In this document: one piece after another, positions 51,892-61,773 of the stretch
Layout of the letters: each line of letters begins with the position of its first letter
How positions within the stretch are numbered: the first letter of the stretch is position 1
Assembly (NCBI RefSeq): GCF_001485415.1
Contig: NZ_BCMQ01000006.1
Span: 62,001 to 126,000, forward strand
Source of the DNA: Myroides odoratimimus
GTDB taxonomy: Bacteria > Bacteroidota > Bacteroidia > Flavobacteriales > Flavobacteriaceae
Reading direction: 5' to 3'
DNA length: 64,000 nt
Position numbers and translations under genes: made by a program
Notes under the pieces: generated by a model
What the model was told of the DNA's origin: nothing
What the model saw: only the letters and a program-made list of their open reading frames with translations
The model's database searches: none

Positions 51892-53583
51892 TTATCCTCT
51901 AAAGAAGTGTGATTCAAAGGTTCCTTCGTTTCCAACATTGTCCTTTACTTTTATAACTACATCATTTCTACCTGTCACTACTTTGCCATCACTAAACTTG
52001 TGAACAATCTTACGTGTCTTGTAGTCATAATCCAATAATATCCAATTGCCATTGATAAAACCTGTAATGGTATTAATACCTGACAAATCATCTTTAATCA
52101 AGAAAGAGATCTGAGATTCTTTAGTTAACCACTGCCCTTCTGTGAAACTTGGTTTCTCTATAACAGGCTCTTTTTCATCCACTAAGATTTTATAGTCTCC
52201 AAAGCTCTTGGTATAAATCGACCACAGATTACCTTTCTTAGCCGTTTTAAAGTAATCTCTTTTACCTCCATCTACTCTAGCAATAAATGCTTTATCACGA
52301 TTAGAGATATTCATAGAAGACGTATCAAATGACACAAGGATATTCTTAGCTAGAGGAACAACAGGTTTGTGCAACTTTAATACATCATCTTCTACAGACA
52401 TATCCATCAAGAAGTCATTATAGAATGTCTTAATAGGAAAACTCACTGTTACATTCTTTTTCTCAAAAATATAGTCTCTATCCGTAACTATCTTGTATTC
52501 TCCTTTTGCTTCTGATTTCTTTACTTTAGCAGTAGCATCTGTATATTCTACAGGGATATTAATCGTTTTCTTATTTCCATGATAATCTGACAACACAATA
52601 CTATAGTTATAGTTCTGTCCACTCTTTACAGAGATAATCCCTTTAGTAGGATCTACTTTTAAAACTGATAAGCTGTAAGGTTTCTCATAAAACAGTTTTT
52701 GTACTTTTTTCTTTGTTGAAACATAGCGTTCATAGTCAATTAAAGCATTGACATAACCTGTCTCAGAAAAAGAAAAAGTATCAAATTTATAAGAAAACAA
52801 AGCCTTGCCATTCACAAAAGTCTCTACCATATACACCCCATTCTTATTTGCATTAAAATTAGCTGTATCATGAATATCTATTCCAAAACTAATATCTCCT
52901 CTTGCCTTGACAGGAGAGGTCAAAAAGCTACCATCAGACTGTGTCACATAAGATAACTGCTGCGGAGTCTCATTATCATTAGCCATAGCTCCAACACCAA
53001 CAGGGTATACATAAAGCCCATTAACGGTAGGTGCTTGAGTATCTGTTAACAATTTATCCATTCCTTCTTTTAAAGGATTAATGATATTCTGTGTCTTTGT
53101 GTCACGAATCTCATAGTGAAGGTGAGGTCCACCAGATCCACCTGTATTCCCGGTATATGCAATGATTTGACCTTTCTTTACTAATACTTCATTCTTACGA
53201 GGAAAAATCTCTATCTCAAAGTTCTTCTCTGAATAATGTCTATTCAACACAAGAGTAGCAATATCGCCAGCATAAGAGTCTAAATGCCCATAAACAGTAG
53301 TCTGTCCATTAGGATGATCAATATACAGAGCCTTACCGTATCCCCAAGTTGACACTTTGATACGAGATACATATCCGTCTGCAGGAGCATAAACTGGTAA
53401 ACCAATTCTCTGTTGTGTCTTTATATCAAGACCTGTATGGAAATGAGTACCTCTTAACTCTCCAAAATTACCTGAGGCATGTATACTTATATTTAAAGGA
53501 CTATCAAAGGTTTCGGTATTCTGTGCATACGCAAAAGTTCCTAATACACTTAAAAAAAGACTAGGTAGTATTCTTACTTTCAT
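51892..53583 (-). CDS. M23 family metallopeptidase (LytM-type, secreted)
   Basis: A 563-residue protein with a signal peptide ending in YAQ (about 20). The peptidoglycan endopeptidase domain (about 30-180) carries the zinc ligands: HFHTGLD (His and Asp) and GGPHLHYEIRD (His-x-His). Beyond about 190 the protein is all-beta, with Ig-like regions of unknown role. I prefer the ATG at 53583 over an upstream in-frame ATG at 53658, which would add a 25-residue leader before the signal peptide. It probably trims the cell wall. Confidence 0.88.
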   Translation of the reverse strand: MKVRILPSLFLSVLGTFAYAQNTETFDSPLNISIHASGNFGELRGTHFHTGLDIKTQQRIGLPVYAPADGYVSRIKVSTWGYGKALYIDHPNGQTTVYGHLDSYAGDIATLVLNRHYSEKNFEIEIFPRKNEVLVKKGQIIAYTGNTGGSGGPHLHYEIRDTKTQNIINPLKEGMDKLLTDTQAPTVNGLYVYPVGVGAMANDNETPQQLSYVTQSDGSFLTSPVKARGDISFGIDIHDTANFNANKNGVYMVETFVNGKALFSYKFDTFSFSETGYVNALIDYERYVSTKKKVQKLFYEKPYSLSVLKVDPTKGIISVKSGQNYNYSIVLSDYHGNKKTINIPVEYTDATAKVKKSEAKGEYKIVTDRDYIFEKKNVTVSFPIKTFYNDFLMDMSVEDDVLKLHKPVVPLAKNILVSFDTSSMNISNRDKAFIARVDGGKRDYFKTAKKGNLWSIYTKSFGDYKILVDEKEPVIEKPSFTEGQWLTKESQISFLIKDDLSGINTITGFINGNWILLDYDYKTRKIVHKFSDGKVVTGRNDVVIKVKDNVGNEGTFESHFFRG

Positions 53584-53735
53584 AATTTTTAAAACATTTC
53601 TGCTAAAATACATAATAACCCTAGAAAAAATAGTATTATCTCTAAAAATGAAACACATAGCTAAAAGCTGTTTAAAGAAAAAGATAAATAACCTTTTTTT
53701 TTACAGAAAACTTTTTTAAATTTAAATACTAATTG

Positions 53736-53743
53736 TAACTTTG
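53736..53743 (+). promoter_or_regulatory. Promoter -7 box of the zapB-like/zapA unit
   Basis: TAACTTTG, 27 bases before the ATG. Confidence 0.6.
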
Positions 53744-53770
53744 TTGAAAGGATAGTGAATAACAAGTATA

Positions 53771-54061
53771 ATGAGCGAGCTAACTGATATTATTAATTCT
53801 TTAGAGGTAAAGTTTGCTAAACTTATGCAAAGGCTAAGTGTCTTGGAAGCAGAGAACAAACAGTTAAAAACTAGTTTGGAGCAAGCTCAAAAAGAGATTC
53901 TTAAAAATGAGGAGCAATTAGACTCTATTTATAAAAAATATGAGTCAATACAATTAGCTAATTCACTATTGGGCAGTGAAGAAAATAGAAGAGATACGAA
54001 ACTCAAGATAAATTCATTGATTAAAGAGATAGATCAGTGTATAGCTCATCTCACAAAATAG
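53771..54061 (+). CDS. ZapB-like coiled-coil protein
   Basis: A 96-residue protein, nearly all coiled coil (about 8-65). No enzymatic motif. It lies 7 bases before zapA, and in other Flavobacteria a small coiled-coil gene precedes zapA in the same way. A function as a cell-division helper beside ZapA is inferred from context and structure, not from a conserved motif. Confidence 0.7.
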   Translation: MSELTDIINSLEVKFAKLMQRLSVLEAENKQLKTSLEQAQKEILKNEEQLDSIYKKYESIQLANSLLGSEENRRDTKLKINSLIKEIDQCIAHLTK

Positions 54062-54068
54062 GAGAAAT

Positions 54069-54377
54069 ATGAGTCAAAAAGATGAACAGTTAAAAATAAA
54101 ACTATCTATAGCTGATAGGGTATATCCGCTGACGGTAGCTTATTCGCAAGAGGAAGGACTGCGATCGGCATCGAAGAAGATAGATTTAATGATACATCAA
54201 TTTGAGGAAAACTATGCTGTAAGAGATAAGCAAGATGTTCTAGCGATGTGTGCATTACAGTTCGCATCACAAAACGAACAAAAGACAATTGATACTACAG
54301 ATAGTTATAACAAAGCTGTAGAACGTTTAATCAGGCTGGATGAAGCTTTAGATCGTGTACTTTCTAAAAAAATATAA
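54069..54377 (+). CDS. zapA: Cell division protein ZapA
   Basis: A 102-residue protein. The N-terminal strand segment LKIKLSIADRVYPLTVAYSQEE, then EGLRSASKKIDLMIHQFEENY and the C-terminal helix match ZapA, which bundles FtsZ filaments at the division site. It follows the coiled-coil gene by 7 bases, is followed by the 6S RNA and then by rny. Confidence 0.92.
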   Translation: MSQKDEQLKIKLSIADRVYPLTVAYSQEEGLRSASKKIDLMIHQFEENYAVRDKQDVLAMCALQFASQNEQKTIDTTDSYNKAVERLIRLDEALDRVLSKKI

Positions 54378-54410
54378 CAATTCGTTCTTAACATAAGATA
54401 CTAAAAATAC

Positions 54411-54574
54411 TGCTCACATTAGTACTGTTTGATAAACTCAACACAAACAAATTAAAATGGGTGAATCTTTGCAACTAAAGCATGCTGCCTTGCGCAGATC
54501 CTTGAAAAGCAAGCTAACTCAAAACTTGTTAATAAGAGAGTTTACGCGACTCAAACTAATGTGGGCTTTTTTTA
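54411..54574 (+). ncRNA. ssrS: 6S RNA (6S-Flavo type)
   Basis: The about 160-base region has a closing stem GCTCACATTAGT (54412-54423) with ACTAATGTGGGC (54555-54566), one wobble, followed by a T-run. An inner stem TAAACTC / GAGTTTA lies inside it, followed by a large partly unpaired centre and smaller hairpins (e.g. CTTGAAAAGCAAG). This long bubble rod ending in a U-run is how 6S RNA, the sigma-70 polymerase inhibitor, looks, and zapA-6S adjacency is known in other phyla. No ORF of any size fits here. Confidence 0.78.
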
Positions 54575-54596
54575 TATATAATTTATAGAAACATTT

Positions 54597-56162
54597 ATGG
54601 AAATACTAATGTACATTGGGGTAGCAGTAATAATAGGCGCTGTAGTAGGCTTCATGGTAGCGAAGTACCTTGAAAAAAACCATGCTTCCTCAATATTGTC
54701 TAATGCTCAAAACGAGGCCAAAACGATATTGCGTGATGCAAAGACTGATGGAGAGGCAATTAAAAAAGAGAAAATATTACAAGCTAAAGAAAAGTTTATA
54801 GAGTTAAAATCTGAACATGAACAAGTAATCTTAGCTCGTGATAAGAAGATGGCAGAGGCTGAGAAAAGAACTAGAGATAAAGAATCTCAAATTTCAAGTG
54901 AATTAGCTAAAGCAAAGAAAGCAAATGATGAAAGTGAGAAAAAAGTTGCTGAGTACAACAATAAACTTGAAATCATTGAAAAGAAACAAGAAGAGGTAGA
55001 TAGACTTCACCGTTCTCAAGTAGAACAATTAGAAATCATCTCTGGTCTTACAGCTGAGGAAGCAAAAGCTCAAATCGTAGAGAGTCTTAAAAATGAAGCA
55101 AAAGCAAATGCTATGGCTTCTATACAAGAAACTATCGAAGAAGCGAAACTTACAGCTCAACAAGAGGCTAAAAAGATTATTATCAATACTATTCAACGCA
55201 TCGGTACAGAAGAAGCTGTAGAAAACTGTGTATCTGTATTCAACATCGAGTCTGATGATGTAAAAGGTAGAATCATCGGTAGAGAAGGTAGAAACATTAG
55301 AGCTATAGAGGCTGCTACTGGAGTAGAAATTATTGTAGATGATACTCCTGAGGCTATTATCTTATCTTGCTTTGACCCTGTTAGAAGAGAGATTGCTCGT
55401 CTATCTCTACACAGATTAGTAACAGATGGTCGTATTCACCCTGCTCGTATCGAAGAAGTAGTAGCTAAGACGACTAAACAAATCGAGGAAGAAATTATCG
55501 AAATAGGTAAGAGAACTGTTATTGATTTAGGTATTCACGGTCTACACCCTGAACTAATCAAAATAGTAGGTAGAATGAAATACCGTTCTTCTTATGGACA
55601 AAACTTATTACAACACTCACGTGAAGTAGCTAAATTATGTGGATTAATGGCTGCAGAGTTAGGCTTAAATGTTAAGTTAGCTAAACGTGCTGGATTACTT
55701 CACGATATCGGTAAAGTACCAGAAACAGAAAGTGAATTACCACACGCTATCCTAGGTATGCAGTGGGCAGAAAAATACGGAGAGAAACCTGAAGTATGTA
55801 ATGCAATAGGGGCTCACCATGATGAGATAGAAATGACTACATTAATCGCTCCGATTATCCAAGTATGTGATGCTATCTCAGGTGCTAGACCTGGTGCTAG
55901 ACGTCAAGTATTGGATTCATATATTCAACGTCTTAAAGATCTAGAAAGTATAGCTAATGAATTCGGAGGAGTTAAAAATGCTTATGCTATTCAAGCAGGA
56001 CGTGAATTACGTGTTATCGTAGAAAGTGAAAAAGTAACTGATGAAATGGCTGCTACTCTTTCTTTCGATATCTCTCAAAAAATCCAAACTGAGATGACTT
56101 ATCCAGGTCAAGTGAAGATTACTGTAATTAGAGAAACTAGAGCAATAAATATTGCTAAATAA
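54597..56162 (+). CDS. rny: Ribonuclease Y
   Basis: The 521-residue endoribonuclease that initiates mRNA decay. It has an N-terminal membrane anchor (about 2-22), a long coiled coil (about 30-190), a KH domain with [20 protein letters not shown] (about 222-241) and an HD domain with HDIGK (about 368). Full length. In Bacteroidota it stands in for RNase E. It follows the 6S RNA. Confidence 0.97.
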   Translation: MEILMYIGVAVIIGAVVGFMVAKYLEKNHASSILSNAQNEAKTILRDAKTDGEAIKKEKILQAKEKFIELKSEHEQVILARDKKMAEAEKRTRDKESQISSELAKAKKANDESEKKVAEYNNKLEIIEKKQEEVDRLHRSQVEQLEIISGLTAEEAKAQIVESLKNEAKANAMASIQETIEEAKLTAQQEAKKIIINTIQRIGTEEAVENCVSVFNIESDDVKGRIIGREGRNIRAIEAATGVEIIVDDTPEAIILSCFDPVRREIARLSLHRLVTDGRIHPARIEEVVAKTTKQIEEEIIEIGKRTVIDLGIHGLHPELIKIVGRMKYRSSYGQNLLQHSREVAKLCGLMAAELGLNVKLAKRAGLLHDIGKVPETESELPHAILGMQWAEKYGEKPEVCNAIGAHHDEIEMTTLIAPIIQVCDAISGARPGARRQVLDSYIQRLKDLESIANEFGGVKNAYAIQAGRELRVIVESEKVTDEMAATLSFDISQKIQTEMTYPGQVKITVIRETRAINIAK

Positions 56163-56179
56163 TAAAGACAACAAGTCAC

Positions 56180-56215
56180 AAAAAAGAGCTATTCAAATGA
56201 ATAGCTCTTTTTTTA
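56180..56215. terminator. Bidirectional terminator between rny and xerD
   Basis: AAAAAGAGCTATTC / GAATAGCTCTTTTT with an AAAT loop, between convergent genes; the xerD stop lies inside the T-run. Confidence 0.9.
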
Positions 56216-57127
56216 TATCTTACCAGCACGTGGATGAAATTCTTCTAATACCGACCTCAAACGCTCTGTACTAATATGTGTGTATATTTCTGTTGTAGTG
56301 ATAGACTCATGTCCTAGCATCAATTGAATAGCTCTAATATCAGCTCCATTCTCTAATAAATGCGTAGCAAAAGAATGTCTAAATGTGTGTGGACTAATAT
56401 TCTTCTCTAAACCTACTTCTACAGCTAATCGCTTAATAATAGTAAATATCATAGCTCGGGTCAATTGCCCTCCTCTTCTATTCAAAAATAAAATATCAGA
56501 ACTATCTTTCTTAACTACCTGATGAGAACGTATAGAATCATTATACAATACGATTAGTTCCATACTATTATGATCAATAGGTACAAAACGATGCTTACTC
56601 CCCTTACCTATCACACGTATAAAACCTTCTTCAAAAAAGAGATCAGATAACCTAAGTCCTACTAATTCACTTACACGTAAACCACAGCTGTACAATACTT
56701 CTAACATTACTTTATTTCTAAAGCCTTCTGGAGTAGATTGATCAATTGCCTCTATAAGTATATCTATTTCTTCTACACTTAATACATCAGGTAATTTACG
56801 TCCTGTCTTAGGTGTTTCTATCAACTCTACTGGGGAAACCTTTAGATAACCTTCTAAGATAAAGTAATTAAAAAAATTCTTTAATCCTGATATTATACGC
56901 GATTGGGTGGTAGGTGCAACTATATCAGCAATACTATACAAGAACTCCTGTACCACACTTGCATCTATAGCCTCTAATAAGACTTGCTCATCATACCCTT
57001 CTATATACCCGATAAACTTACGAATATCTAATTCGTAACTTTCTATCGAATTAAGCGAGAGTCCCCGCTCTAACTTTAAATAAGTAGTAAACATCTTAAT
57101 AAATCCTTCCCAATACCCAGAAGCCAT
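56213..57127 (-). CDS. xerD: Tyrosine recombinase XerD
   Basis: A 304-residue site-specific recombinase that resolves chromosome dimers at dif. It has an N-terminal SAM-like domain (about 10-90) and a catalytic domain with Arg in SCGLRVSEL, Lys in GKGSKHR, HTFRHSFATHLL, LGHESI and the nucleophile Tyr in TEIYTH. I start at ATG 57127 because a TTG at 57157 sits on the -7 box. The pairing with aroQ on the far side of an OMP gene is common in Bacteroidota. It may be XerC; the two are hard to tell apart by eye. Confidence 0.9.
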   Translation of the reverse strand: MASGYWEGFIKMFTTYLKLERGLSLNSIESYELDIRKFIGYIEGYDEQVLLEAIDASVVQEFLYSIADIVAPTTQSRIISGLKNFFNYFILEGYLKVSPVELIETPKTGRKLPDVLSVEEIDILIEAIDQSTPEGFRNKVMLEVLYSCGLRVSELVGLRLSDLFFEEGFIRVIGKGSKHRFVPIDHNSMELIVLYNDSIRSHQVVKKDSSDILFLNRRGGQLTRAMIFTIIKRLAVEVGLEKNISPHTFRHSFATHLLENGADIRAIQLMLGHESITTTEIYTHISTERLRSVLEEFHPRAGKI

Positions 57128-57146
57128 AGTACATTCTTTTATATCC

Positions 57147-57154
57147 CAAATATA
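57147..57154 (-). promoter_or_regulatory. Promoter -7 box of xerD
   Basis: TATATTTG on the minus strand, 19 bases before the preferred ATG; it overlaps the codons after the alternative TTG start. Confidence 0.6.
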
Positions 57155-57159
57155 CAAAC

Positions 57160-57189
57160 AAAAAAAGAGCCTCTAAAAAGAGGCTCTCT
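57160..57189 (-). terminator. Terminator of the outer-membrane barrel gene
   Basis: AGAGCCTCT / AGAGGCTCT with an AAAA loop, followed by a U-run on the minus strand. Confidence 0.85.
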
Positions 57190-57215
57190 ATATTCAAAAT
57201 AAGCTTTTATTCTAA

Positions 57216-57881
57216 TTAGAATTTGTAAGTTAAACTAAACTTAGCATTATCAAAGAAGTTATTGAAAATGTTTAAGTTAGATTTAGTATTTGAAACTGTT
57301 GCAACTTTTGTTCCAGCTGCCTTAACATTGTAATTCTCGTAAAAGAAGATATCTCCCATATTAAATCCAAGAGCAATTTTCTCAGTTACAAAGTAATTAA
57401 ATCCAACAGTAACTCCAGTTTTAATACCTGTTGCTTTTACATCAGCAACTCCACCTCTAATTTTTGCCTCATTATATCCAATACCTACTTCAGCAAAAGT
57501 TTTAAAACGTCTTCCAACTTCTAAAAAGTAGTAACGTCCAAATGCTCCTGCATATGTTGTATTAACATGGTCTCCTTTTAAATCCTCAATTCCATCAAAT
57601 CCTTCAAAACTATTTAAACCAAGTTTTCCAAATCCTAATTCAACACCAACAGCGAATTTATCTGATAACATATATCCTACTTTTGGAGTAAAGTTAAATT
57701 CTGTTGTTTTGATATCAGATCCACCATTCTTAGGTTTAACTGTTACATCATTAATTTGGAAAGCCCCTTCAACGAATACATTAGATTCTTGGAATCCGAA
57801 AGTTGGTTTTTCTGTTTCTTGTGCGTTAGCAGTGAACCCGAAAGCTGCAACTGCAACTAATGAAAGTACTAGTTTTTTCAT
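57216..57881 (-). CDS. Outer membrane beta-barrel protein (OmpA/porin-like)
   Basis: A 221-residue protein with a signal peptide ending in ANAQ (about 20). The mature part has eight or so amphipathic strands with alternating aromatic residues and a C-terminal aromatic, LTYKF, the outer-membrane assembly signal. It matches the small porin-family barrels common in Flavobacteria; specific role unknown. It has its own promoter and terminator. Confidence 0.88.
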   Translation of the reverse strand: MKKLVLSLVAVAAFGFTANAQETEKPTFGFQESNVFVEGAFQINDVTVKPKNGGSDIKTTEFNFTPKVGYMLSDKFAVGVELGFGKLGLNSFEGFDGIEDLKGDHVNTTYAGAFGRYYFLEVGRRFKTFAEVGIGYNEAKIRGGVADVKATGIKTGVTVGFNYFVTEKIALGFNMGDIFFYENYNVKAAGTKVATVSNTKSNLNIFNNFFDNAKFSLTYKF

Positions 57882-57909
57882 GTTTTTAAGCTATTTTTAA
57901 TTAACAATC

Positions 57910-57917
57910 CAAATGTA
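57910..57917 (-). promoter_or_regulatory. Promoter -7 box of the outer-membrane barrel gene
   Basis: TACATTTG on the minus strand, 29 bases before the ATG. Beyond it, to 58270, the DNA is extremely AT-rich with nothing identifiable. Confidence 0.6.
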
Positions 57918-58270
57918 GCGACTATCACCAATAGCGATGTAATTTTTAATGATAAAATAACAATTAGATAACATAAAATCTACAAAAATCACACTAAAAC
58001 ACTAATAAACAATATAATATAAAATAAAAAACAATTCATAAATATAAGTTAAAACAACTGTTTTTAACCATAACAAAACAATTATTATTCGATTTTATAC
58101 TAAAACACCAGCTATATAAAACCATTTTTAACATAATAAACAGCACAAACCACATAAAACAACACTAAACACTATTCTTATAAGTGTGAAATACTATTTA
58201 TAAAAACACTATATAACACACATAAGAAGCATTAACTTTTTTTTTAAGCAACTGATTAAGTATTAAATAA

Positions 58271-58278
58271 TATATTTG
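58271..58278 (+). promoter_or_regulatory. Promoter -7 box of the aroQ unit
   Basis: TATATTTG, 20 bases before the ATG. Confidence 0.6.
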
Positions 58279-58298
58279 TCAGAAGTAAATTAAACTAC

Positions 58299-58715
58299 AT
58301 GAAAATATTAATTATAAATGGTCCTAATCTGAATCTTCTAGGAAAAAGAGAACCTGATGTATATGGTCACACCTCTTTTGAAGATTACTTTGAAGTATTA
58401 AAGGCTAATTATCCTGAAGTAGAACTCGAGTACTATCAGTCTAATATAGAAGGAGAACTAATTAATAAAATACATGAAGTAGGTTTTAGCTATGATGCTA
58501 TTATCTTAAATGCAGGAGCGTACACGCATACCTCTATCGCTATAGCTGATGCCATCTCAGGTATAACAGCACCTGTCATCGAAGTACATATCTCTAATAC
58601 ACATAAGAGAGAAGATTTTAGAAAACATTCTTATATATCACCAGTATCACATGGAGTAATATTAGGCTTTGGTCTAAAAAGTTACGACTTAGCTATTGCT
58701 TCTTTACAGTTATAA
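58299..58715 (+). CDS. aroQ: 3-dehydroquinate dehydratase, type II
   Basis: A 138-residue type II dehydroquinase of the shikimate pathway. The opening LIINGPNLNLLGKREPDVYG carries the catalytic loop (Arg and Tyr), with NAGAYTHTSIAI and the HISNTHKREDFRKHSY end. Normal length for the dodecameric enzyme. It overlaps the next gene by one base (TAATG) and may be co-transcribed with it. Confidence 0.96.
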   Translation: MKILIINGPNLNLLGKREPDVYGHTSFEDYFEVLKANYPEVELEYYQSNIEGELINKIHEVGFSYDAIILNAGAYTHTSIAIADAISGITAPVIEVHISNTHKREDFRKHSYISPVSHGVILGFGLKSYDLAIASLQL

Positions 58716-61207
58716 TGAAACATTCTTTTTCTAAGTATATTACTTCTATATGCGTTGTGATACTATCTATATACGGTAGTTATGCACAAGACAACACTGT
58801 AAATGGTAAAGTCATAGACTTATATGGTAATCCTATAGAGAATGCTACAGTATTTGTAAAAAAAACGGATAAACAGACTATCACTAACCAGAATGGAGAG
58901 TTTCAGATAGAAATAATTCCAGGTCAATATATCTATGCTCAAAAAGAGGATTTTACAATTAGAAGGATAGAGTACACTCCAAATAAAACTAATGCACAAA
59001 AACTAGAGCTAGTCCTTACTCCTTTAGAAGAAACAGACATCTTTTACGATAATCCACAAGATGAATATGCCATCTTCATTATGGATCTAGCTAGTACGCA
59101 TAAAAAAACGAATAACTTAGAGAAATATACTCTTGACTATTATTCTAAAGGTAATCTTCAACTTGCATCAGGAAGAGAAACATTCTTAGGGCAAAAAAGA
59201 AAAGACCTAGATCCCTCACTTGATATAACAGATGTAAATAACTTTATCTATCTAGGAGAGTTATCTTCTCAACAAACAGTTTTAAATGAAGATTATGGAA
59301 AAGAAAAAGTTATCGCCTTCAATGAAATAGGAAAGGCAAAAGATCTTTTCTTCTTAACAGCAACAGATAGTGATATTAATTTATACGATAAAATCGTTTC
59401 TAATCAGATTAATGTAATCTCTCCTCTGATGTCCTATGCTAAGACATATTACTATTTTAAATTACTGAAAAAAGACACTGATTCTTTAGGAAATGATATA
59501 TATACAATAGGTTTTACCCCAAAAAGGGATAGAGAACCTATCATGGAAGGTAAAATAAAAATCACTAGTGATAAATGGCAAATTACAGAACTGTATGCAG
59601 CTATGAATGGAGAAAATGTTGGATTAAAGAATGTAAAACAAGTCGTAATAACTCAACAGTATAAGCATAATCCATTACTAAATCTATATCTTAAAGAAAG
59701 TCAAAACCTATATTTGAAAGGGAAATTCTTAGTATTTGACTATGTTGGTTCATTTAAAGCGCATTATACAAATTACCAAACAGACAACTCTATTAATAAA
59801 TCACAATTCAGCAATGAACTAATCCAATATTCTAATAACTTCTTACATCAGCCAGAAAGTTACTGGGAAAAGAATAGACCATATCCTTTATCTAAAAAAG
59901 AGATGGCTACTTTCAATGAACAAGAAATAAAAATACAAGAAGCAACAAGGGTAACATTAGATTCTATAGATAATAGAACTAATAACTTCACTCTTTTTAA
60001 GTTAGTCAAGGGATATCAACATTTAAACTCTTATAAAAACTCGGCTATTACCTATCGTGGACTTTTATCCACATTCGCATTTAATGCGGTACAAGGATTC
60101 AATGTTACTACAGGCTTAGACTATGTAAAAGTAAAAGACGACTACTCTCAAACTAAACTAGGTACAATCGTCAACTATGGTATCTCCGAAAATAAATATA
60201 GAGTATCTGGATATGCATCTCATATCTTTAATCAAATAGACTATAATACAATCACTATATCTGGTGGTAGTACGATATTACAGTTTAACCAAGATGATCC
60301 TATTAAAACGCCTATTAACTCATTTGCAAGTGCTTATTTTGGTAAAAACTATGCAAAGTATTTTCAGAAAAGTTACCTTCAAATCAAGTATGAACAATAT
60401 GCTTTTAATAGATTTAAGTTTAGTGGTTTATTAGAGTATGCTCATAGAAGAGCATTAAATAATAGTCTTAACAGCCCACCATTTGCACCACAAAAAGACT
60501 TTACTTCTAATAACCCATTAGACCCAACGGATTTTGATAATGCACCATTTAAAGATAATTCTATCTTTAAATTTAACTTAGGGCTAAACATCATCTTTGA
60601 CCAAAAAATAATCACTTATCCAGATTACAAACAATATTTACCTACTTCTAAATATCCTATTATATCACTTACATTAGATAAGACATTGAATGCTACAACT
60701 AGTAATTATAACTATACTTTTGTATCATTTGCAACACAGTACAATGATAATATCGGTAAAATAGGAAACTTATACATAGGGCTAGCTGCAGGAAAATACC
60801 TTGAACAAAATGATATCGCCTTCACTGACTATAAACACTTCAATGGAAATAGAACTTTTATAGGATCTACCGCTGTATATAACAAACAATTCAACTTACT
60901 ACCCTACTATGAATATAGTACAAATAAATCTTATGTTGAGTTTCACCTAGAACACGACTTTAGAGGGTATATCATGAATAAAATTCCTTTATTAAATAAG
61001 ACCCGATATTCTATCGTAGTAGGATACCATATGCTGAATGTTCCTGATAAAGATGTGTATGGAGAATATAGTATAGGCTTAAATAACTTTGGTTTTGGAA
61101 AGTTTAGACCTTTTAGAATAGACTTCTTTAAAACTGTTTCGAATGGACCTTATAAGAATTTTGGTTTTGTATTCGGTATTAAAGTACTTGACTTAATCCA
61201 AAAATAA
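58715..61207 (+). CDS. DUF5686 outer membrane protein with a CarboxypepD_reg-like domain
   Basis: An 830-residue protein with a signal peptide ending in SYAQ (about 25). It has a CarboxypepD_reg-like Ig domain (about 28-110, VNGKVIDLYGNPIENATVFV) and a long C-terminal beta-barrel-like region (DUF5686) to a terminal VLDLIQK. Similar proteins are common in Bacteroidota outer membranes and of unknown role; TonB dependence is not shown because no plug domain is seen. Coupled to aroQ by a one-base overlap. Confidence 0.85.
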   Translation: MKHSFSKYITSICVVILSIYGSYAQDNTVNGKVIDLYGNPIENATVFVKKTDKQTITNQNGEFQIEIIPGQYIYAQKEDFTIRRIEYTPNKTNAQKLELVLTPLEETDIFYDNPQDEYAIFIMDLASTHKKTNNLEKYTLDYYSKGNLQLASGRETFLGQKRKDLDPSLDITDVNNFIYLGELSSQQTVLNEDYGKEKVIAFNEIGKAKDLFFLTATDSDINLYDKIVSNQINVISPLMSYAKTYYYFKLLKKDTDSLGNDIYTIGFTPKRDREPIMEGKIKITSDKWQITELYAAMNGENVGLKNVKQVVITQQYKHNPLLNLYLKESQNLYLKGKFLVFDYVGSFKAHYTNYQTDNSINKSQFSNELIQYSNNFLHQPESYWEKNRPYPLSKKEMATFNEQEIKIQEATRVTLDSIDNRTNNFTLFKLVKGYQHLNSYKNSAITYRGLLSTFAFNAVQGFNVTTGLDYVKVKDDYSQTKLGTIVNYGISENKYRVSGYASHIFNQIDYNTITISGGSTILQFNQDDPIKTPINSFASAYFGKNYAKYFQKSYLQIKYEQYAFNRFKFSGLLEYAHRRALNNSLNSPPFAPQKDFTSNNPLDPTDFDNAPFKDNSIFKFNLGLNIIFDQKIITYPDYKQYLPTSKYPIISLTLDKTLNATTSNYNYTFVSFATQYNDNIGKIGNLYIGLAAGKYLEQNDIAFTDYKHFNGNRTFIGSTAVYNKQFNLLPYYEYSTNKSYVEFHLEHDFRGYIMNKIPLLNKTRYSIVVGYHMLNVPDKDVYGEYSIGLNNFGFGKFRPFRIDFFKTVSNGPYKNFGFVFGIKVLDLIQK

Positions 61208-61425
61208 TAACGCTGTATTAGTATTTGATATTTAACTCTCGTTATTAATGTAGATCCTTACTTTACGAGCTTAGTTTAGTGAATTCTTAGTTGTCTACAA
61301 TTACACAAAAGATAGAATAACCACAGCTTCAAAAAGCCGAATATTAAAATATCAAAAAACGACATTCATATATAAGTATATTCTTTTTAGTGTGTATTGA
61401 GTAGTTAATGAATTTTGCTCTGGTA
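61208..61425. other. Gene-free stretch before repeat copy B
   Basis: AT-rich. No ORF, tRNA or clear hairpin terminator was recognised after the DUF5686 gene. Confidence 0.4.
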
Positions 61426-61532
61426 TACTAGCAGATTGCTTGCAGGTTTCTTGCACATTTCTTCGACAAAAACACCTTCTAGGCAGGAAAACCCCTAGAA
61501 ATCTCCTAGCAAACCTCTAGAAAGTGCAAGCC
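61426..61532. repeat. Dispersed palindromic intergenic repeat, copy B
   Basis: Aligned without gaps to copy A at 8081-8187 with about 84% identity. It has the same outer arms CTTGCAC (61450-61456) and GTGCAAG (61524-61530) and inner pair TTCTAGG / CCTAGAA. It lies in the gap between the convergent DUF5686 gene and murA. Confidence 0.75.
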
Positions 61533-61725
61533 TTACGCCTTATATCTATTCCTAAATACTAAAATCACAACTCGTATACTAGTTTAAGATAATAATTGCT
61601 CTTTCACTTTAACGTATTCATACCTAATGGTATTACTTTTAAATGATACTGTTATAAAGTCTTTTAAATCAATATTAGGATTACAACTAAGAACTATCTA
61701 TGGAGAGATATACTACAAAAAAGCA

Positions 61726-61762
61726 CAAAAAAAAGAACTAAGCTTGACTTAGTCCTTTTAAT
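61726..61762 (-). terminator. Terminator of murA
   Basis: AAAGAACTAAG / CTTAGTCCTTT with one mismatch and a U-run on the minus strand. Confidence 0.7.
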
Positions 61763-61773
61763 ATATTCTTATA

